Shown: positions 16,024-25,817, counted from the first letter of the stretch. The stretch is 64,000 nucleotides of DNA from M0027 sp021713415 (GCA_021713415.1 JAKJJQ010000006.1:1-64000); one strand, 5' to 3'. The notes: generated by a model not told the origin, from the sequence alone. Made by a program: numbers and translations.

Positions 16024-18852
16024 ATGGATACAATTACAATTAAAGGGGCTAGAACCCATAATCTTAAAAATATTGACCTTGAAATACCTAGAGACAAGCT
16101 TATTGTTATTACTGGCTTAAGTGGCTCTGGAAAATCATCATTAGCATTTGATACACTTTATGCCGAAGGACAACGTCGTTATGTTGAATCACTTTCTGCC
16201 TATGCCAGACAATTTTTATCTTTAATGGAAAAACCAGATGTTGATCATATAGAAGGCTTATCACCAGCAATCTCAATTGAACAAAAAACCACATCACATA
16301 ACCCACGCTCAACAGTTGGCACTGTGACTGAAATTTATGACTATCTTCGTGTCTTATATGCAAGATTAGGTGAACCAAAATGCCCTGAGCATCATATAAC
16401 ATTAAAAGCACAAACTATCTCTGAAATGGTTGATCAAACGCTTAGTTTTAAAGAAGATCGTAAATTTATGGTTTTAGCAACCGTTGTACATCATCGTAAA
16501 GGTGAACATAAAGATCTATTTAAAAAACTTCAAGCTGAAGGCTTTTTAAGAGTCAGAGTAGATGGTGAAATCTATACACTAGATGATTTGCCCACAATTG
16601 ATAAAAATAAAAATCATACAGTTGATATTGTAGTTGATCGACTCAAAGTTAAGTCATCTCAACGTCAACGCCTAACAGAGTCATTTGAAACGGCATTGGA
16701 TTTAGCAAAAGGCTTAGCTTCTGTTGTCTTTTTAGATGGCGATAATGAATCTCTTTTATTCTCATCAAAGCACGCATGCCCTAAGTGTAACTACAGCTTA
16801 AAAGAATTATCACCAAGGCTATTTTCATTTAATAATCCAATCGGTGCTTGTTCCCAATGTGATGGTATTGGTCATAAATCCTATTTTGATCCTGAAAAAC
16901 TGATCTATAATGGACAAAAATCATTATCTGAAGGCGTAATTCGAGGCTGGGATAGACAACATAATTATTACTTTCAACAATTAGTTGCGCTATCTGAGCA
17001 TTATAAATTTAGTATGGATACACCTTTTGATGACTTAGATGAACAAGTTAAACAAATTATTCTTCATGGTGCTGGTGATACTTTAATTGAAATGACACTA
17101 GATAGTCATTTTAGTGGTAGAGAAACTCGATTAAGACGATTTGAAGGTGTTATCCCGCACTTAGAACGCCGTTTCCGTGAAACAGACTCAGGCATGATTC
17201 GTGATGAATTAGATAAACTTAGAAGTAATCTACGTTGTCCAAGCTGTCATGGTGCTCGCCTAAACCAAGCAGCTCGTTGTGTTTATTTTAAAGACAAACC
17301 ATTATTTGAATTAACTGAATTATCAATTGAAAGTGCATTTAACTGGCTTGACTCTCTTGAATTTCAAGGTCAACAACAAATCATTGCACATCGCTTATTA
17401 AAAGAGATTAAGCTACGCTTACAATTTTTAATTAATGTTGGACTTAATTATCTTAATTTAAGTCGACGAGCTGATACTTTATCAGGTGGTGAGGCACAAC
17501 GAATTCGCTTAGCAAGTCAAATTGGTGCAGGTTTAGTTGGTGTGATGTATGTTTTAGATGAGCCATCTATTGGCTTACATCAACGTGATAATCAACGCTT
17601 AATTGATACACTGATTCATCTAAGAGATCTTGGAAATACTGTCATTGTTGTTGAACATGATGAAGATGCGATACGTCATGGTGATTTTATTATTGATATT
17701 GGCCCAGGAGCTGGTGTTCATGGCGGTAATATTATTGCTTCTGGCTCACCAGATGAGATTATTAGTAATGAAAAATCTTTAACTGCTGATTATTTATCTG
17801 GGCGTAAATTAATTGCGATACCTAAAAAACGTATGGTAATTGATAAGAAGAAAATGCTCAGTATTAAAGGAGCTAGTGGCAATAATTTACAATCAGTTTC
17901 GTTAAATTTACCACTTGGCTTACTTACCTGTGTAACAGGTGTATCTGGCTCTGGAAAATCGACACTAATCAATCAAACCTTATACCCTTTAGCCGCTAAA
18001 CTTCTTAATAATGCAACGACTTTATCCCCCCAACCTTACGATAAAATTACTGGTATTGAACATTTAGATAAAGTCATTGATATTGACCAAAGCCCTATTG
18101 GTAGAACACCGCGCTCAAACCCTGCAACTTATACAGGGTTATTCTCTCCTATCCGTGAAATTTTTGCCAAAACCCAAGAAGCTAGAGCGAGGGGTTATAA
18201 ACCTGGCCGCTTTAGTTTTAATGTTAAAGGCGGACGTTGCGAAGCTTGTCAAGGTGATGGTGTTATTAAAGTAGAAATGCACTTTTTAGCTGATATTTAT
18301 GTCACTTGTGATATCTGTCAAGGCAAACGCTATAATCGTGAAACATTAGAAATTTTATATAAAGGCAAAAATATTAGTGATGTCTTAGAGATGACCGTTG
18401 AAGAAGCATTGGATTTTTTCAATGCAATCCCTCAAATTAAACGTAAACTTGAAACCTTAATGGAAGTGGGTCTTTCTTATATTCACCTAGGTCAAAATGC
18501 AACGACACTCTCAGGAGGTGAAGCACAACGTGTAAAACTTGCCAAAGAGTTATCACGCCGTTCTACAGGTAAAACCCTTTATATCTTAGATGAACCAACC
18601 ACAGGACTTCATTTTCATGATATTCAACAATTATTAAAAGTAATTCATACCTTACGTGATCAAGGCAATACAGTTGTAGTCATTGAGCATAATTTAGATG
18701 TAATAAAAACTGCAGACTGGATTATTGATCTAGGCCCTGAAGGTGGCTCAGGTGGTGGTCAAATTATTGCACAAGGTAAACCTGAAGCAATTGTTAAAAT
18801 AAAAGAATCACATACAGGAACGTTTTTGAAGCCTTTATTAGCTAAAAGTTAG
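16024..18852 (+). CDS. uvrA: excinuclease ABC subunit A
   Basis: A 942-residue damage-recognition ATPase of nucleotide excision repair. The start MDTITIKGARTHNLKN aligns with E. coli UvrA; an in-frame GTG 9 bases upstream at 16015 is less likely. The two ABC modules are complete: Walker A GLSGSGKS (31-38) and a second GVSGSGKS, both LSGGEAQR signatures, and both DEP(S/T) Walker B motifs. Zinc-binding cysteines are present (CPKCNYS and CSQCDG, then CEACQGDG and CDICQGKR). Length matches E. coli (940). It is alone on its transcript. Confidence 0.97.
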   Translation: MDTITIKGARTHNLKNIDLEIPRDKLIVITGLSGSGKSSLAFDTLYAEGQRRYVESLSAYARQFLSLMEKPDVDHIEGLSPAISIEQKTTSHNPRSTVGTVTEIYDYLRVLYARLGEPKCPEHHITLKAQTISEMVDQTLSFKEDRKFMVLATVVHHRKGEHKDLFKKLQAEGFLRVRVDGEIYTLDDLPTIDKNKNHTVDIVVDRLKVKSSQRQRLTESFETALDLAKGLASVVFLDGDNESLLFSSKHACPKCNYSLKELSPRLFSFNNPIGACSQCDGIGHKSYFDPEKLIYNGQKSLSEGVIRGWDRQHNYYFQQLVALSEHYKFSMDTPFDDLDEQVKQIILHGAGDTLIEMTLDSHFSGRETRLRRFEGVIPHLERRFRETDSGMIRDELDKLRSNLRCPSCHGARLNQAARCVYFKDKPLFELTELSIESAFNWLDSLEFQGQQQIIAHRLLKEIKLRLQFLINVGLNYLNLSRRADTLSGGEAQRIRLASQIGAGLVGVMYVLDEPSIGLHQRDNQRLIDTLIHLRDLGNTVIVVEHDEDAIRHGDFIIDIGPGAGVHGGNIIASGSPDEIISNEKSLTADYLSGRKLIAIPKKRMVIDKKKMLSIKGASGNNLQSVSLNLPLGLLTCVTGVSGSGKSTLINQTLYPLAAKLLNNATTLSPQPYDKITGIEHLDKVIDIDQSPIGRTPRSNPATYTGLFSPIREIFAKTQEARARGYKPGRFSFNVKGGRCEACQGDGVIKVEMHFLADIYVTCDICQGKRYNRETLEILYKGKNISDVLEMTVEEALDFFNAIPQIKRKLETLMEVGLSYIHLGQNATTLSGGEAQRVKLAKELSRRSTGKTLYILDEPTTGLHFHDIQQLLKVIHTLRDQGNTVVVIEHNLDVIKTADWIIDLGPEGGSGGGQIIAQGKPEAIVKIKESHTGTFLKPLLAKS

Positions 18853-18872
18853 TTATTGATTAATTTTTCCTA

Positions 18873-18892
18873 TATATTGAATATAGTATAAT
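18873..18892 (+). promoter_or_regulatory. shared 20-bp promoter/operator element, copy 1
   Basis: TATATTGAATATAGTATAAT: a perfect 6-1-6 palindrome (18873-18885), one G, then a perfect -10 TATAAT (18887-18892). The start codon at 18930 is 37 bases downstream. Near-identical elements precede both dotA-like genes and the gene at 25223. The palindrome occupies the -10/-35 spacer, a position suited to repression or to an activator replacing a -35 box. Confidence 0.6.
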
Positions 18893-18929
18893 TTATGTAT
18901 ATAATTATTATAAAAACGGGAGTTGCAAC

Positions 18930-20303
18930 ATGAATATACAAATGTACTTAGATCAATTGAAAAAAATTGAAGACATTGACCAAAAAGTTATATTTACATC
19001 AAATTCTATACTTGGAAACCCTAAAGTATTTAATGATTATTTTGACCAGCTATCAGTCAAAGGAAAGCGTGATTTTGTCCAAGGACTTTGCATTTTATCT
19101 AATGATAAACAAACAGGTTTAAGCTATATTATCACTAATAGCTTTAAATCAACTGACAAGAAAAGTTTAAAGAGTTTATTAGATAAAGTTTTTAACTTTA
19201 ATAACCAAGATACTTTTGACTCACAAAAATACTCATTTATCTTAAAGTCTCTATCAAGAACAAATAATCCTAACGCATTATCCTCACTTATTTCATATGA
19301 ACCTGAATACTTTAAAACACTTCTTTATTATGAAAATGATGATACTAAAGGTTTAATTCAGCAAGAGAGGCAATTTATTATGGACGCCCTTCTTATTAAA
19401 AATCAAAATCGAAACGCATTTAACATTATCGTTAACCAAACACCTGAAATACTTGAAAATTTATATGAACAGTTAGTTACAATACCAAATGATCAAAGAA
19501 ATAATGATTTATTTAAAAAAGCAATTGCAACATCAGAAAATGCAATTGAATTACTAATTGAAAACAGACCTGAATTTCTATTAAGCCTACTTGAAGATGA
19601 TAAAAAATTGTTAAATTATATTACGTTAAATAATACTAAGAGTTTTGACCAAGTTGTGAATTTTCTTATATCATATGAACCACCACAATACGACCTCATT
19701 AATAAGAAATTTAATGAACTCTATCAAACAATTGATAATTTAAAAATCATTATAAGTGAGTCTCCTGAAGTTTTACTCTCTCTTGTAAAGCTTGCAAATT
19801 ACCTTGTTATTAATCAACCAGAAAATCAACAATATACGGAACATTTTCCTGAGTATCCGTTAGTAGAGTTACTTACTGATTTATATAATGATATTTTTGA
19901 GATAAAAAATTTAGATGCATTTATTGATACATTAATTCAGCCTATCAATGAAAGTAAATTAAATACCATTACATTAATAGCAGCCTTTAATCCTGCAGCT
20001 GTTGCATATATTTATGAAGCACTTGTTGAGAGAACAACATCTGAAGAAGATTTAAATAAATTAGCTGATGCATTAAGAGTACCTTTTGATAATACTATTT
20101 ACTCTAATAATCAATCTGATAATCAATCAAATCTAAAAACGGGACTTACTTTACTTCATGACATGCTTCCAAATCTATATGAAAATCTTAAAGACTATGG
20201 ACAATGTAGAGATGAAAACCCTTTCAATCAACCTAGACCCCTATTTTATAACGATAATTATTTATCTGAATTTGCTTGTAATCAAAGTTGGCAAAATGAT
20301 TAA
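18930..20303 (+). CDS. helical-repeat protein of unknown function, co-regulated with dotA-like genes
   Basis: A 457-residue soluble protein preceded by SD GGGAG. At least four copies of a loose repeat of the form N-A-x3-L-I-x3-P-E-x-L-x2-L are visible near residues 115, 162, 204 and 270, with a weaker one near 240, so the protein is probably an all-helical solenoid. There is no signal peptide, membrane segment or catalytic motif. The C-terminus contains two cysteines and is Asn-rich. It shares the 20-bp promoter element of the neighbouring dotA-like genes, and converges on the first dotA-like cassette. It may be a substrate or accessory of that system; this is inference. Confidence 0.65.
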   Translation: MNIQMYLDQLKKIEDIDQKVIFTSNSILGNPKVFNDYFDQLSVKGKRDFVQGLCILSNDKQTGLSYIITNSFKSTDKKSLKSLLDKVFNFNNQDTFDSQKYSFILKSLSRTNNPNALSSLISYEPEYFKTLLYYENDDTKGLIQQERQFIMDALLIKNQNRNAFNIIVNQTPEILENLYEQLVTIPNDQRNNDLFKKAIATSENAIELLIENRPEFLLSLLEDDKKLLNYITLNNTKSFDQVVNFLISYEPPQYDLINKKFNELYQTIDNLKIIISESPEVLLSLVKLANYLVINQPENQQYTEHFPEYPLVELLTDLYNDIFEIKNLDAFIDTLIQPINESKLNTITLIAAFNPAAVAYIYEALVERTTSEEDLNKLADALRVPFDNTIYSNNQSDNQSNLKTGLTLLHDMLPNLYENLKDYGQCRDENPFNQPRPLFYNDNYLSEFACNQSWQND

Positions 20304-20397
20304 CTAAAATTTTAATTATAAGTCCTGCTCCAACAAAACATATATCTTTCAAGAAATAGCGATATAATTTTTCATTGTTATTTTTATGATAATAAAT

Positions 20398-21189
20398 CTA
20401 AGAGATATTTTCTAATTTAACTATACTACTTAAAGAACTTGATTTGATATTTAAATACGGGCACATAGGACTTTCATTTGATGTCTGAGTACATATAAAA
20501 GTGACCTTACGATCTATATTTACAAAAGAAACCCCATTTGGACATTTAATAACACCATTTACTGCTGAACATACAGCTAATGACTTTGAAAAATGAAAAA
20601 ATAGTTTATCTAACTGATTAACAGATATAGAGTTCCAAAATGGTGATAATGGAACTTTTTTTCCATAACCATTGGTTACAGAGATCTTGCCCAAACCAAG
20701 CGTTTTTAATGAAACTGAACCATATGGCATATTACCTAAACTAACACTAAAATTAAAATCGCCTGAATTTTGATTTTCAACATTTGACGTTATATTTAAA
20801 CCAGCTTGGCTTCCTCCATTTTGTAGACTTGTAGTCCAAGAATCAGTTGACGAATCTACCCAATGGACCCAGTAAACATCACTCTGATACCTTTGGAAAT
20901 TAGTAACGTAAACATTAAACTTTAGATGTTTATGACCTGGAACACCAAAGACAGTATCGCCATGACAACTAAATCCACTATTTTTAGTCTTAAATTGCAT
21001 TGACCTTTCACTATGGGCCGGAATATTAATAGAAGTTGGATGAACCCAATATATACATTTTTTATCATATGATGAAATAGTAATTTCATGATTAATATTA
21101 TTTGTAATATTGACTGTAACAATATTAGATGCAAAAACATTACTTATAAAAATATTAAATAAAACTAATAACTGTAAAAATATTTTCAT
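20398..21189 (-). CDS. secreted protein, Cys-motif family member A, partner of dotA-like gene 1
   Basis: A protein of 263 residues starting at the ATG at 21189; a GTG at 21201 is in frame but would put five residues before a standard signal peptide. The signal peptide ends NVFA. The mature part looks beta-rich. Its N-terminal half, VTVNITNNINHEITI up to LKFNVYV, recalls small beta-sandwich proteins such as aegerolysins, though that is tentative. The C-terminal third has LGLGKISV, then C-x-AVNGVIKCP, then FICTQTSNESPMCPYL. The same order of motifs recurs in the proteins at 25223 and 27396. It starts 41 bases after the dotA-like stop, on the same strand, so it is probably in one operon with it. 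Confidence 0.7.
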   Translation of the reverse strand: MKIFLQLLVLFNIFISNVFASNIVTVNITNNINHEITISSYDKKCIYWVHPTSINIPAHSERSMQFKTKNSGFSCHGDTVFGVPGHKHLKFNVYVTNFQRYQSDVYWVHWVDSSTDSWTTSLQNGGSQAGLNITSNVENQNSGDFNFSVSLGNMPYGSVSLKTLGLGKISVTNGYGKKVPLSPFWNSISVNQLDKLFFHFSKSLAVCSAVNGVIKCPNGVSFVNIDRKVTFICTQTSNESPMCPYLNIKSSSLSSIVKLENIS

Positions 21190-21229
21190 TATTCCAACCA
21201 CCTAACTATATGATAATTAAAGTAAACTC

Positions 21230-24200
21230 TTAACCCATTATTGCCTCAGCTGCCATCTTAGCCGCACCTGATGCATCTTGCCCAATAGCACTATTGCGAG
21301 CTGAAGTTTTTTGCGATACATCAGCTTTACCTTGCGTATAGGTTTGTGTCACATTTTTTTCTGACTCAATACCTTGCTGCATCGTTTGCCCTCCTGCTTG
21401 AGAAGCACCTTGTGCATATTGACTACCAGCGCCTTTAAACTCTTGAATTTCAGACTCACCAGCATGCTCACTACGATTATTGCCAATCCACTGTAATACT
21501 TTATCTGGAATGACATAAATCAATGAGAAGCACTTCATAAATGCCATCGAAAGAAATGTTGCATATAAAAAGATAACCATGCACGCAAAAATACCTCTTG
21601 CATAACTAGCGGCATTGGTGCCATCTGATACCGGCATTAAATTTAATAGTGAATTGGTAATAATATGAAAGCCATTAGCAGAATAATGTATAACAACATA
21701 AGTTAATCCAATACCAAAAATCATCCCTAGAATCATAAAAACAGGCCTTAATATTAGATTAAGGCAAATCTGAATACCTGGCTCAGCCTTTCCAAATATT
21801 TCATGGCCTTCTGGGTAAACTAATGCAAGTGCAACAAATGGAGCAGCAACCATTGCTTCTATCACTAATAATAGCCAAGCCGTTTTACCAGCCCAAAAAA
21901 GTATATAAGGCGTTAAAGGGATAATTAGTGCAAAAGATATTCCTATACTAAAAATGGTTGTTAATACAAATAAAACCAATGGTAACCAAATTAAACTCAA
22001 TGAAAATGTTGCTAACTGCATTGTTATATTAAACATTACTTTTGCATATTCTAAAGAAATTTGTGCAGAAGAAGTATTTCCAATTAATCCTAGTGATAGA
22101 GAGCTAGCTACTGTCCATCCTGTTGCATCACTCTCTGCTGATTTTAATTGACTATCAGCATCTGTTTTAATTTGATTTAATTTATCTTTTGCATGATTAA
22201 AAATACCCATCATACTATCAACTGTACCTTCAATTAAGGCCATCCCAACTGATTGTACATTTTGAATCATGCTCATATTTTGTTGAGCAAAATTTATATT
22301 TTTATCATTTTTTTGTATATTTCCAATTCTATAGATTTTTGCTAATAATCCTCCTGGTTCAGTAGAGTTAGCATTGGTGCCTAATTTTTGAAAAATATCA
22401 TGTAGAATTTTTTGTGCTGGTGTCGTTACTTTTGAAGTATCTACATTATTACTTTGGCTACCAAAGTTAATACCGTTTTCGTTAAAGAAATTAAATAAAT
22501 TAAGTACTGGTATAATAATATGAGACACTAAATAGGAAGTTTGTTTTGAATTATTTTGTGGATATATTGAACTATCGTTTATATGCATTGAGTTAGCAGA
22601 TTTCACTAATGAATAGATAATGTATAGATACTTCGCATACTGATACTCCATTCCATCAGATAATAATGAATTTACTTGATTCACACGTTGTATTTTATCA
22701 ATCTTTGAGAGATTAGAATTAATAATCATTTTCTTAAACAATTTTCTAACATTTACTAAAGAAGTAGAAAATGTACGGTTATTTTTTACCTTTTTGAGAT
22801 ATTGACCAGGTATAACTGTTAATGCTGAATGAGAAGCTGTCTCTATTGGTTTTAAAGTTGGTGTTACTTTTGAACTTAATAAGTTACTTATTGAATTTTT
22901 ATACAGCAAATAAAATAAATAAATTTTATTATATTTTATCTTCATTTCTGATTTATTTTCAACATTATCCGCCTCAGTAGAAAAATTAATAAAATTTGCA
23001 TATAAATTCTGTAAGTTTTCACTTAAAACTTTGTCAAATCTCAGATATAACTGATCCGCCTCCCACCAACCTTTAGTCCTTGCTATGTGACATATATTTG
23101 AATCAGAATCATCACAACCTGCTGTAAGCGCAGTTGAGTGCTTTTCTAAATAATCAATAATTTGATTAGATGTATGATTAATAGTAGTACCATTATAGGT
23201 ACCTAAAGCTTGAGGGTTTTTAATTAAATTTACAAATAAATAATTAATATCATTACCTTGATAAACATCATACTTACTTAAAAGATTTGTAAGTTGATCT
23301 TTACTTTCCTGACCAATTAACTGATTAACTTTAAAAGTCCCAAACCAGACTAAATCAGTCATCTTAACTTGAATATAGTTATCATTTTTTACCACAGAGA
23401 AGTGAGTCAATCCCTTATCTAATAAAGCGGGTACAAAAGCAAAGGTTCCAGTATATTTAATTGGTTGAGCATAAGATTTTACAAATCCACTTGTAACGGG
23501 TGTAGTATATTCTATTTTACACGTAAATTGCTTTACCATTTGAGTTTTATTCTTATAAATTATTCCTGCAATTGCTGAGTGAGTAAATGAATTATCATTA
23601 ACCATTTTATACTCTACTTTTGGAGATTGATAAGTAACAGGAACATAATCATAAGTGCAAGGTGGAACAGCATTCTTATTTACATTTTGATTATTATTAG
23701 GAATAAATGATGAATCACTGAATATAGGGTCATTAAGTACATCTTTCGTAAAATTACTCATCATAAATACAGCTAAATCTGTATTTATTTTATTAGATAC
23801 CTCTGAGCTAACAACTGCTGGAACATGATTTTTAACCGTTTCTCCAACCACATTACTCCAAACATAATCAGCAAATGCAATACCAAACATAACCATTAAT
23901 AAAATTAAGTATTGCGCAACACAATAGCCTGTTTTAACAGGAATAGCACAAATTGAGCCAAATATTACTCTAAGGGAAATCCAGTGTCCACTCCAATTTT
24001 TACCTAGAAATTGTCCATCTCTAGCTGTATTTATCGTTCCTATGATAATTATAAATGCATAGATAACAACAGCAATACTAAGAAGAGCCGTATTAAAATA
24101 TCGAAAAGTTACACTAAACAAACTTGTATGTACGCTCGTTAATATTGTACTATAATTTCCTCCAAATACCTCACTTAATATAGATTTTGATCTATCATCA

Positions 24201-24253
24201 ATTGGCACCAACCCCAAAAAATTATCTGGAAGAAGCATCGTTGGCGAGCTCAT
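21230..24253 (-). CDS. DotA/TraY-family type IVB secretion protein, paralogue 1
   Basis: About 1007 residues from the ATG at 24253 (SD GGGG, 6 bases); two TTG codons upstream are in frame. Near the N-terminus come FNTALLSIAVVIYAF, GTINTARDGQFLG and ISLRVIFGSICAIPVKTGYC, which are DotA/TraY signatures. A large variable periplasmic-type region (about 150-720) follows, then several membrane segments with the conserved block KTAWLLLVIEAMVAAP and PEGHEIFGKAEPGIQ. The tail is Gln/Ala/Ser-rich and soluble. DotA is a polytopic inner-membrane part of the Dot/Icm system. No icm genes flank it, unlike the usual dotA locus, so it may be an accessory paralogue. The second copy is at 28429. Confidence 0.88.
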   Translation of the reverse strand: MSSPTMLLPDNFLGLVPIDDRSKSILSEVFGGNYSTILTSVHTSLFSVTFRYFNTALLSIAVVIYAFIIIIGTINTARDGQFLGKNWSGHWISLRVIFGSICAIPVKTGYCVAQYLILLMVMFGIAFADYVWSNVVGETVKNHVPAVVSSEVSNKINTDLAVFMMSNFTKDVLNDPIFSDSSFIPNNNQNVNKNAVPPCTYDYVPVTYQSPKVEYKMVNDNSFTHSAIAGIIYKNKTQMVKQFTCKIEYTTPVTSGFVKSYAQPIKYTGTFAFVPALLDKGLTHFSVVKNDNYIQVKMTDLVWFGTFKVNQLIGQESKDQLTNLLSKYDVYQGNDINYLFVNLIKNPQALGTYNGTTINHTSNQIIDYLEKHSTALTAGCDDSDSNICHIARTKGWWEADQLYLRFDKVLSENLQNLYANFINFSTEADNVENKSEMKIKYNKIYLFYLLYKNSISNLLSSKVTPTLKPIETASHSALTVIPGQYLKKVKNNRTFSTSLVNVRKLFKKMIINSNLSKIDKIQRVNQVNSLLSDGMEYQYAKYLYIIYSLVKSANSMHINDSSIYPQNNSKQTSYLVSHIIIPVLNLFNFFNENGINFGSQSNNVDTSKVTTPAQKILHDIFQKLGTNANSTEPGGLLAKIYRIGNIQKNDKNINFAQQNMSMIQNVQSVGMALIEGTVDSMMGIFNHAKDKLNQIKTDADSQLKSAESDATGWTVASSLSLGLIGNTSSAQISLEYAKVMFNITMQLATFSLSLIWLPLVLFVLTTIFSIGISFALIIPLTPYILFWAGKTAWLLLVIEAMVAAPFVALALVYPEGHEIFGKAEPGIQICLNLILRPVFMILGMIFGIGLTYVVIHYSANGFHIITNSLLNLMPVSDGTNAASYARGIFACMVIFLYATFLSMAFMKCFSLIYVIPDKVLQWIGNNRSEHAGESEIQEFKGAGSQYAQGASQAGGQTMQQGIESEKNVTQTYTQGKADVSQKTSARNSAIGQDASGAAKMAAEAIMG

Positions 24254-24291
24254 CAACAACCCCTAATTCTATTATTCTTTAAAAGTCAAAT

Positions 24292-24304
24292 TATATTCAA
24301 TATA
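24292..24304 (-). promoter_or_regulatory. extra TATATTGAATATA palindrome upstream of dotA-like 1
   Basis: A second perfect 13-bp copy of the palindrome, 18 bases (centre to centre) downstream of the copy within 24303-24322 on the minus strand. Its right half overlaps a TATAAT, so the -10 of this promoter could be either here or in the upstream element. Paired sites on roughly the same DNA face suggest cooperative binding. Confidence 0.5.
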
Positions 24305-24322
24305 TATGCTATATTCAATATA
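24303..24322 (-). promoter_or_regulatory. shared 20-bp promoter/operator element, copy 2 (dotA-like 1)
   Basis: The minus strand reads TATATTGAATATAGCATATA, with 17 of 20 positions equal to copy 1, including the full 13-bp palindrome. The ATG at 24253 is 49 bases downstream. Confidence 0.6.
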
Positions 24323-24405
24323 TTTTTTATTCAGCTAATATTAAACAAATTTAAATTCTTAAAAAGAACAAATCGAGGATCAATTACATATTTTTATTTT
24401 TTTAA

Positions 24406-24951
24406 TTATCCATTAGTCATCAATAACTCTAAAGCATCATCACACCAGGCAAGCTCAGCTTCTGCAAAGCGTATGCCTTTAAATGTTGGTAATAATCTAT
24501 AAATTCCACGATCTGAATTTTCTTGTTTATCCAAATCTACTTTTATTTGCCTGAATTTTTTAAGCCTTTGAGCAACTAATTCCTTTCTATTTTGAATCTG
24601 TTTAATTATTTCCTCTTTAGGCACATTAAAACCATAATAAATTTTTAACAAAAACTCATCTCGAATAACTTCTTGATCAGGGTTTTGCACTAGCCATTTA
24701 GCCAATAATTCTCGACCTTTTTCAGTAATATGAAATACTCGACGTATACCAACTTTATCAGCTGCTTCTTCCACAAATGTTACATACTCTTCTTGACTTA
24801 ATTTTTTTAAATTTGGATAAAGCTGCGCTTCATATTCAACCCAAAAATTTCCAGTTGTACGCTGCATAAACATTTTAATGCCATAAGCTGACATTGGCTC
24901 AACTGTTAAAGCCCCTAAAATTGCATAGCGTGTTTTATTTGTTCTTGCCAT
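24406..24951 (-). CDS. PadR-family transcriptional regulator
   Basis: A 181-residue regulator. Residues about 8-85 form the PadR winged helix (AILGALTVEPMSAYGIK, then YPNLKKLSQEEYV and a wing with RRVFHITEKGRELLAKWL). The C-terminal half is the helical dimerisation domain typical of the longer PadR proteins (PKEEIIKQIQNRKELVAQRLKKF). It lies between the two dotA-like cassettes, in a region with repeated palindromes. It is the natural candidate to bind either the TATATTGAATATA sites or the palindrome ahead of its own gene. PadR proteins are usually repressors released by a small ligand; the ligand is unknown here. Confidence 0.88.
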   Translation of the reverse strand: MARTNKTRYAILGALTVEPMSAYGIKMFMQRTTGNFWVEYEAQLYPNLKKLSQEEYVTFVEEAADKVGIRRVFHITEKGRELLAKWLVQNPDQEVIRDEFLLKIYYGFNVPKEEIIKQIQNRKELVAQRLKKFRQIKVDLDKQENSDRGIYRLLPTFKGIRFAEAELAWCDDALELLMTNG

Positions 24952-25006
24952 AATTATAAACCATCAATTAACACTTATTTAAATTAAATATTTTATATCT
25001 ATATAT

Positions 25007-25017
25007 TATACTGTATA
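25007..25017 (-). promoter_or_regulatory. palindrome TATACTGTATA upstream of padR-type gene
   Basis: A perfect 5-1-5 palindrome. On the minus strand it overlaps a GTATAAT (-10-like) sequence 55 bases upstream of the PadR ATG, so it could be an autoregulatory operator. AT-rich surroundings make chance palindromes more likely. Confidence 0.35.
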
Positions 25018-25131
25018 GAATGAAATTTAACCCAAGTCCATGATTATACATATAAAATTTAAAATGAAAATTATTCCTTCAGTATATAATTTATAAATAT
25101 AGAAAATAATCATCATAGATTTATATAATAG

Positions 25132-25151
25132 CATATTGAATATAGTATATT
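25132..25151 (+). promoter_or_regulatory. shared 20-bp promoter/operator element, copy 3
   Basis: CATATTGAATATAGTATATT matches copy 1 at 18 of 20 positions. The preferred start codon of the downstream secreted-family gene, 25223, is 71 bases away. Because this element would be the promoter, an upstream in-frame ATG at 25136 lying inside it is not a credible start. Confidence 0.55.
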
Positions 25152-25222
25152 ATATTGCTATAATATTCCTTTTGACTAATATTATGTCAAAATTATTTTA
25201 TAGACGATCAAGGGGTTACAAG

Positions 25223-25705
25223 ATGAAAAAAAATATAATTATATCGATTATTCTATCTGGATTTTCTATCAATATTTATGCAAATGAAAGTCACTTACAA
25301 ACTAAAACTATTGACTCAAGCTATAGTATTAAATTCAAATATATAAATAATAATCATCTAAATAAGAAAAAATTAATAAACCTAAATTCATATATTCAAA
25401 AAAGTAAAGGTGAAGTTTATATCTTTAAATCTATTAACTTAGGTAAAATTAAACTAACATATAAAAATACGAAAACTCAAATAAAGCACTTCAAAAATAT
25501 ATACTATTTAAATAAAAAATCAGATTATCAAATTAGCTTTAATCGCATATATAAAAACTGCTTACTTAAAAATGGGACTATTAGCTGTCCATCCTCAATT
25601 TATCATAAAGATATTAAAATCAATAGTATGAAATATGAAACAATTTTTTTATGTCATCATACAACATTAAGTACTCCAAGATGCCCTAGAATTACTCTAA
25701 CTTAA
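25223..25705 (+). CDS. secreted protein, Cys-motif family member C (short)
   Basis: A 160-residue protein. The ATG at 25223 has SD AAGGGG and begins a standard signal peptide (MKKNIIISIIL up to NIYA). The mature protein lacks the long beta-rich N-terminal half of its relatives but keeps their C-terminal domain: INLGKIKLTY, then CLLKNGTISCP, then FLCHHTTLSTPRCPRI. It is very Lys/Asn/Ile-rich, more AT-biased than the neighbours. It carries the shared promoter element, is divergent from the PadR gene, and is followed 38 bases later by an IS256-type end. It could be a truncated relic or a short functional variant. Confidence 0.6.
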   Translation: MKKNIIISIILSGFSINIYANESHLQTKTIDSSYSIKFKYINNNHLNKKKLINLNSYIQKSKGEVYIFKSINLGKIKLTYKNTKTQIKHFKNIYYLNKKSDYQISFNRIYKNCLLKNGTISCPSSIYHKDIKINSMKYETIFLCHHTTLSTPRCPRITLT

Positions 25706-25743
25706 AGAGTAGAATAAACTAGGATAACCTCAGCATCTGTTAT

Positions 25744-25769
25744 GGGTCTAATCATTTAATTGTGTAAAT
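25744..25769 (+). repeat. left terminal inverted repeat of the IS256-family remnant
   Basis: A 26-base end starting GGGTCT and ending TGTGTAAAT pairs with 27382-27407 (about 18 of 26 positions, with an uninterrupted 9-base inner block). The GTGTAAAT core is typical of IS256-type ends. Confidence 0.65.
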
Positions 25770-25817
25770 TTTGATAGTTAGTTTGTACACTACAACGAAC
25801 TATAGGAGTTTACATAA

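Noticed and set aside
20341..20366. TATATC/GATATA pair as a terminator for the helical-repeat gene
   Set aside because: A 6-bp AT-rich stem with a 14-base loop is too weak in this composition.
25136..25222. Upstream start (ATG at 25136) extending the short secreted protein by 29 residues
   Set aside because: It lies inside the promoter element, has no SD and would bury the signal peptide.
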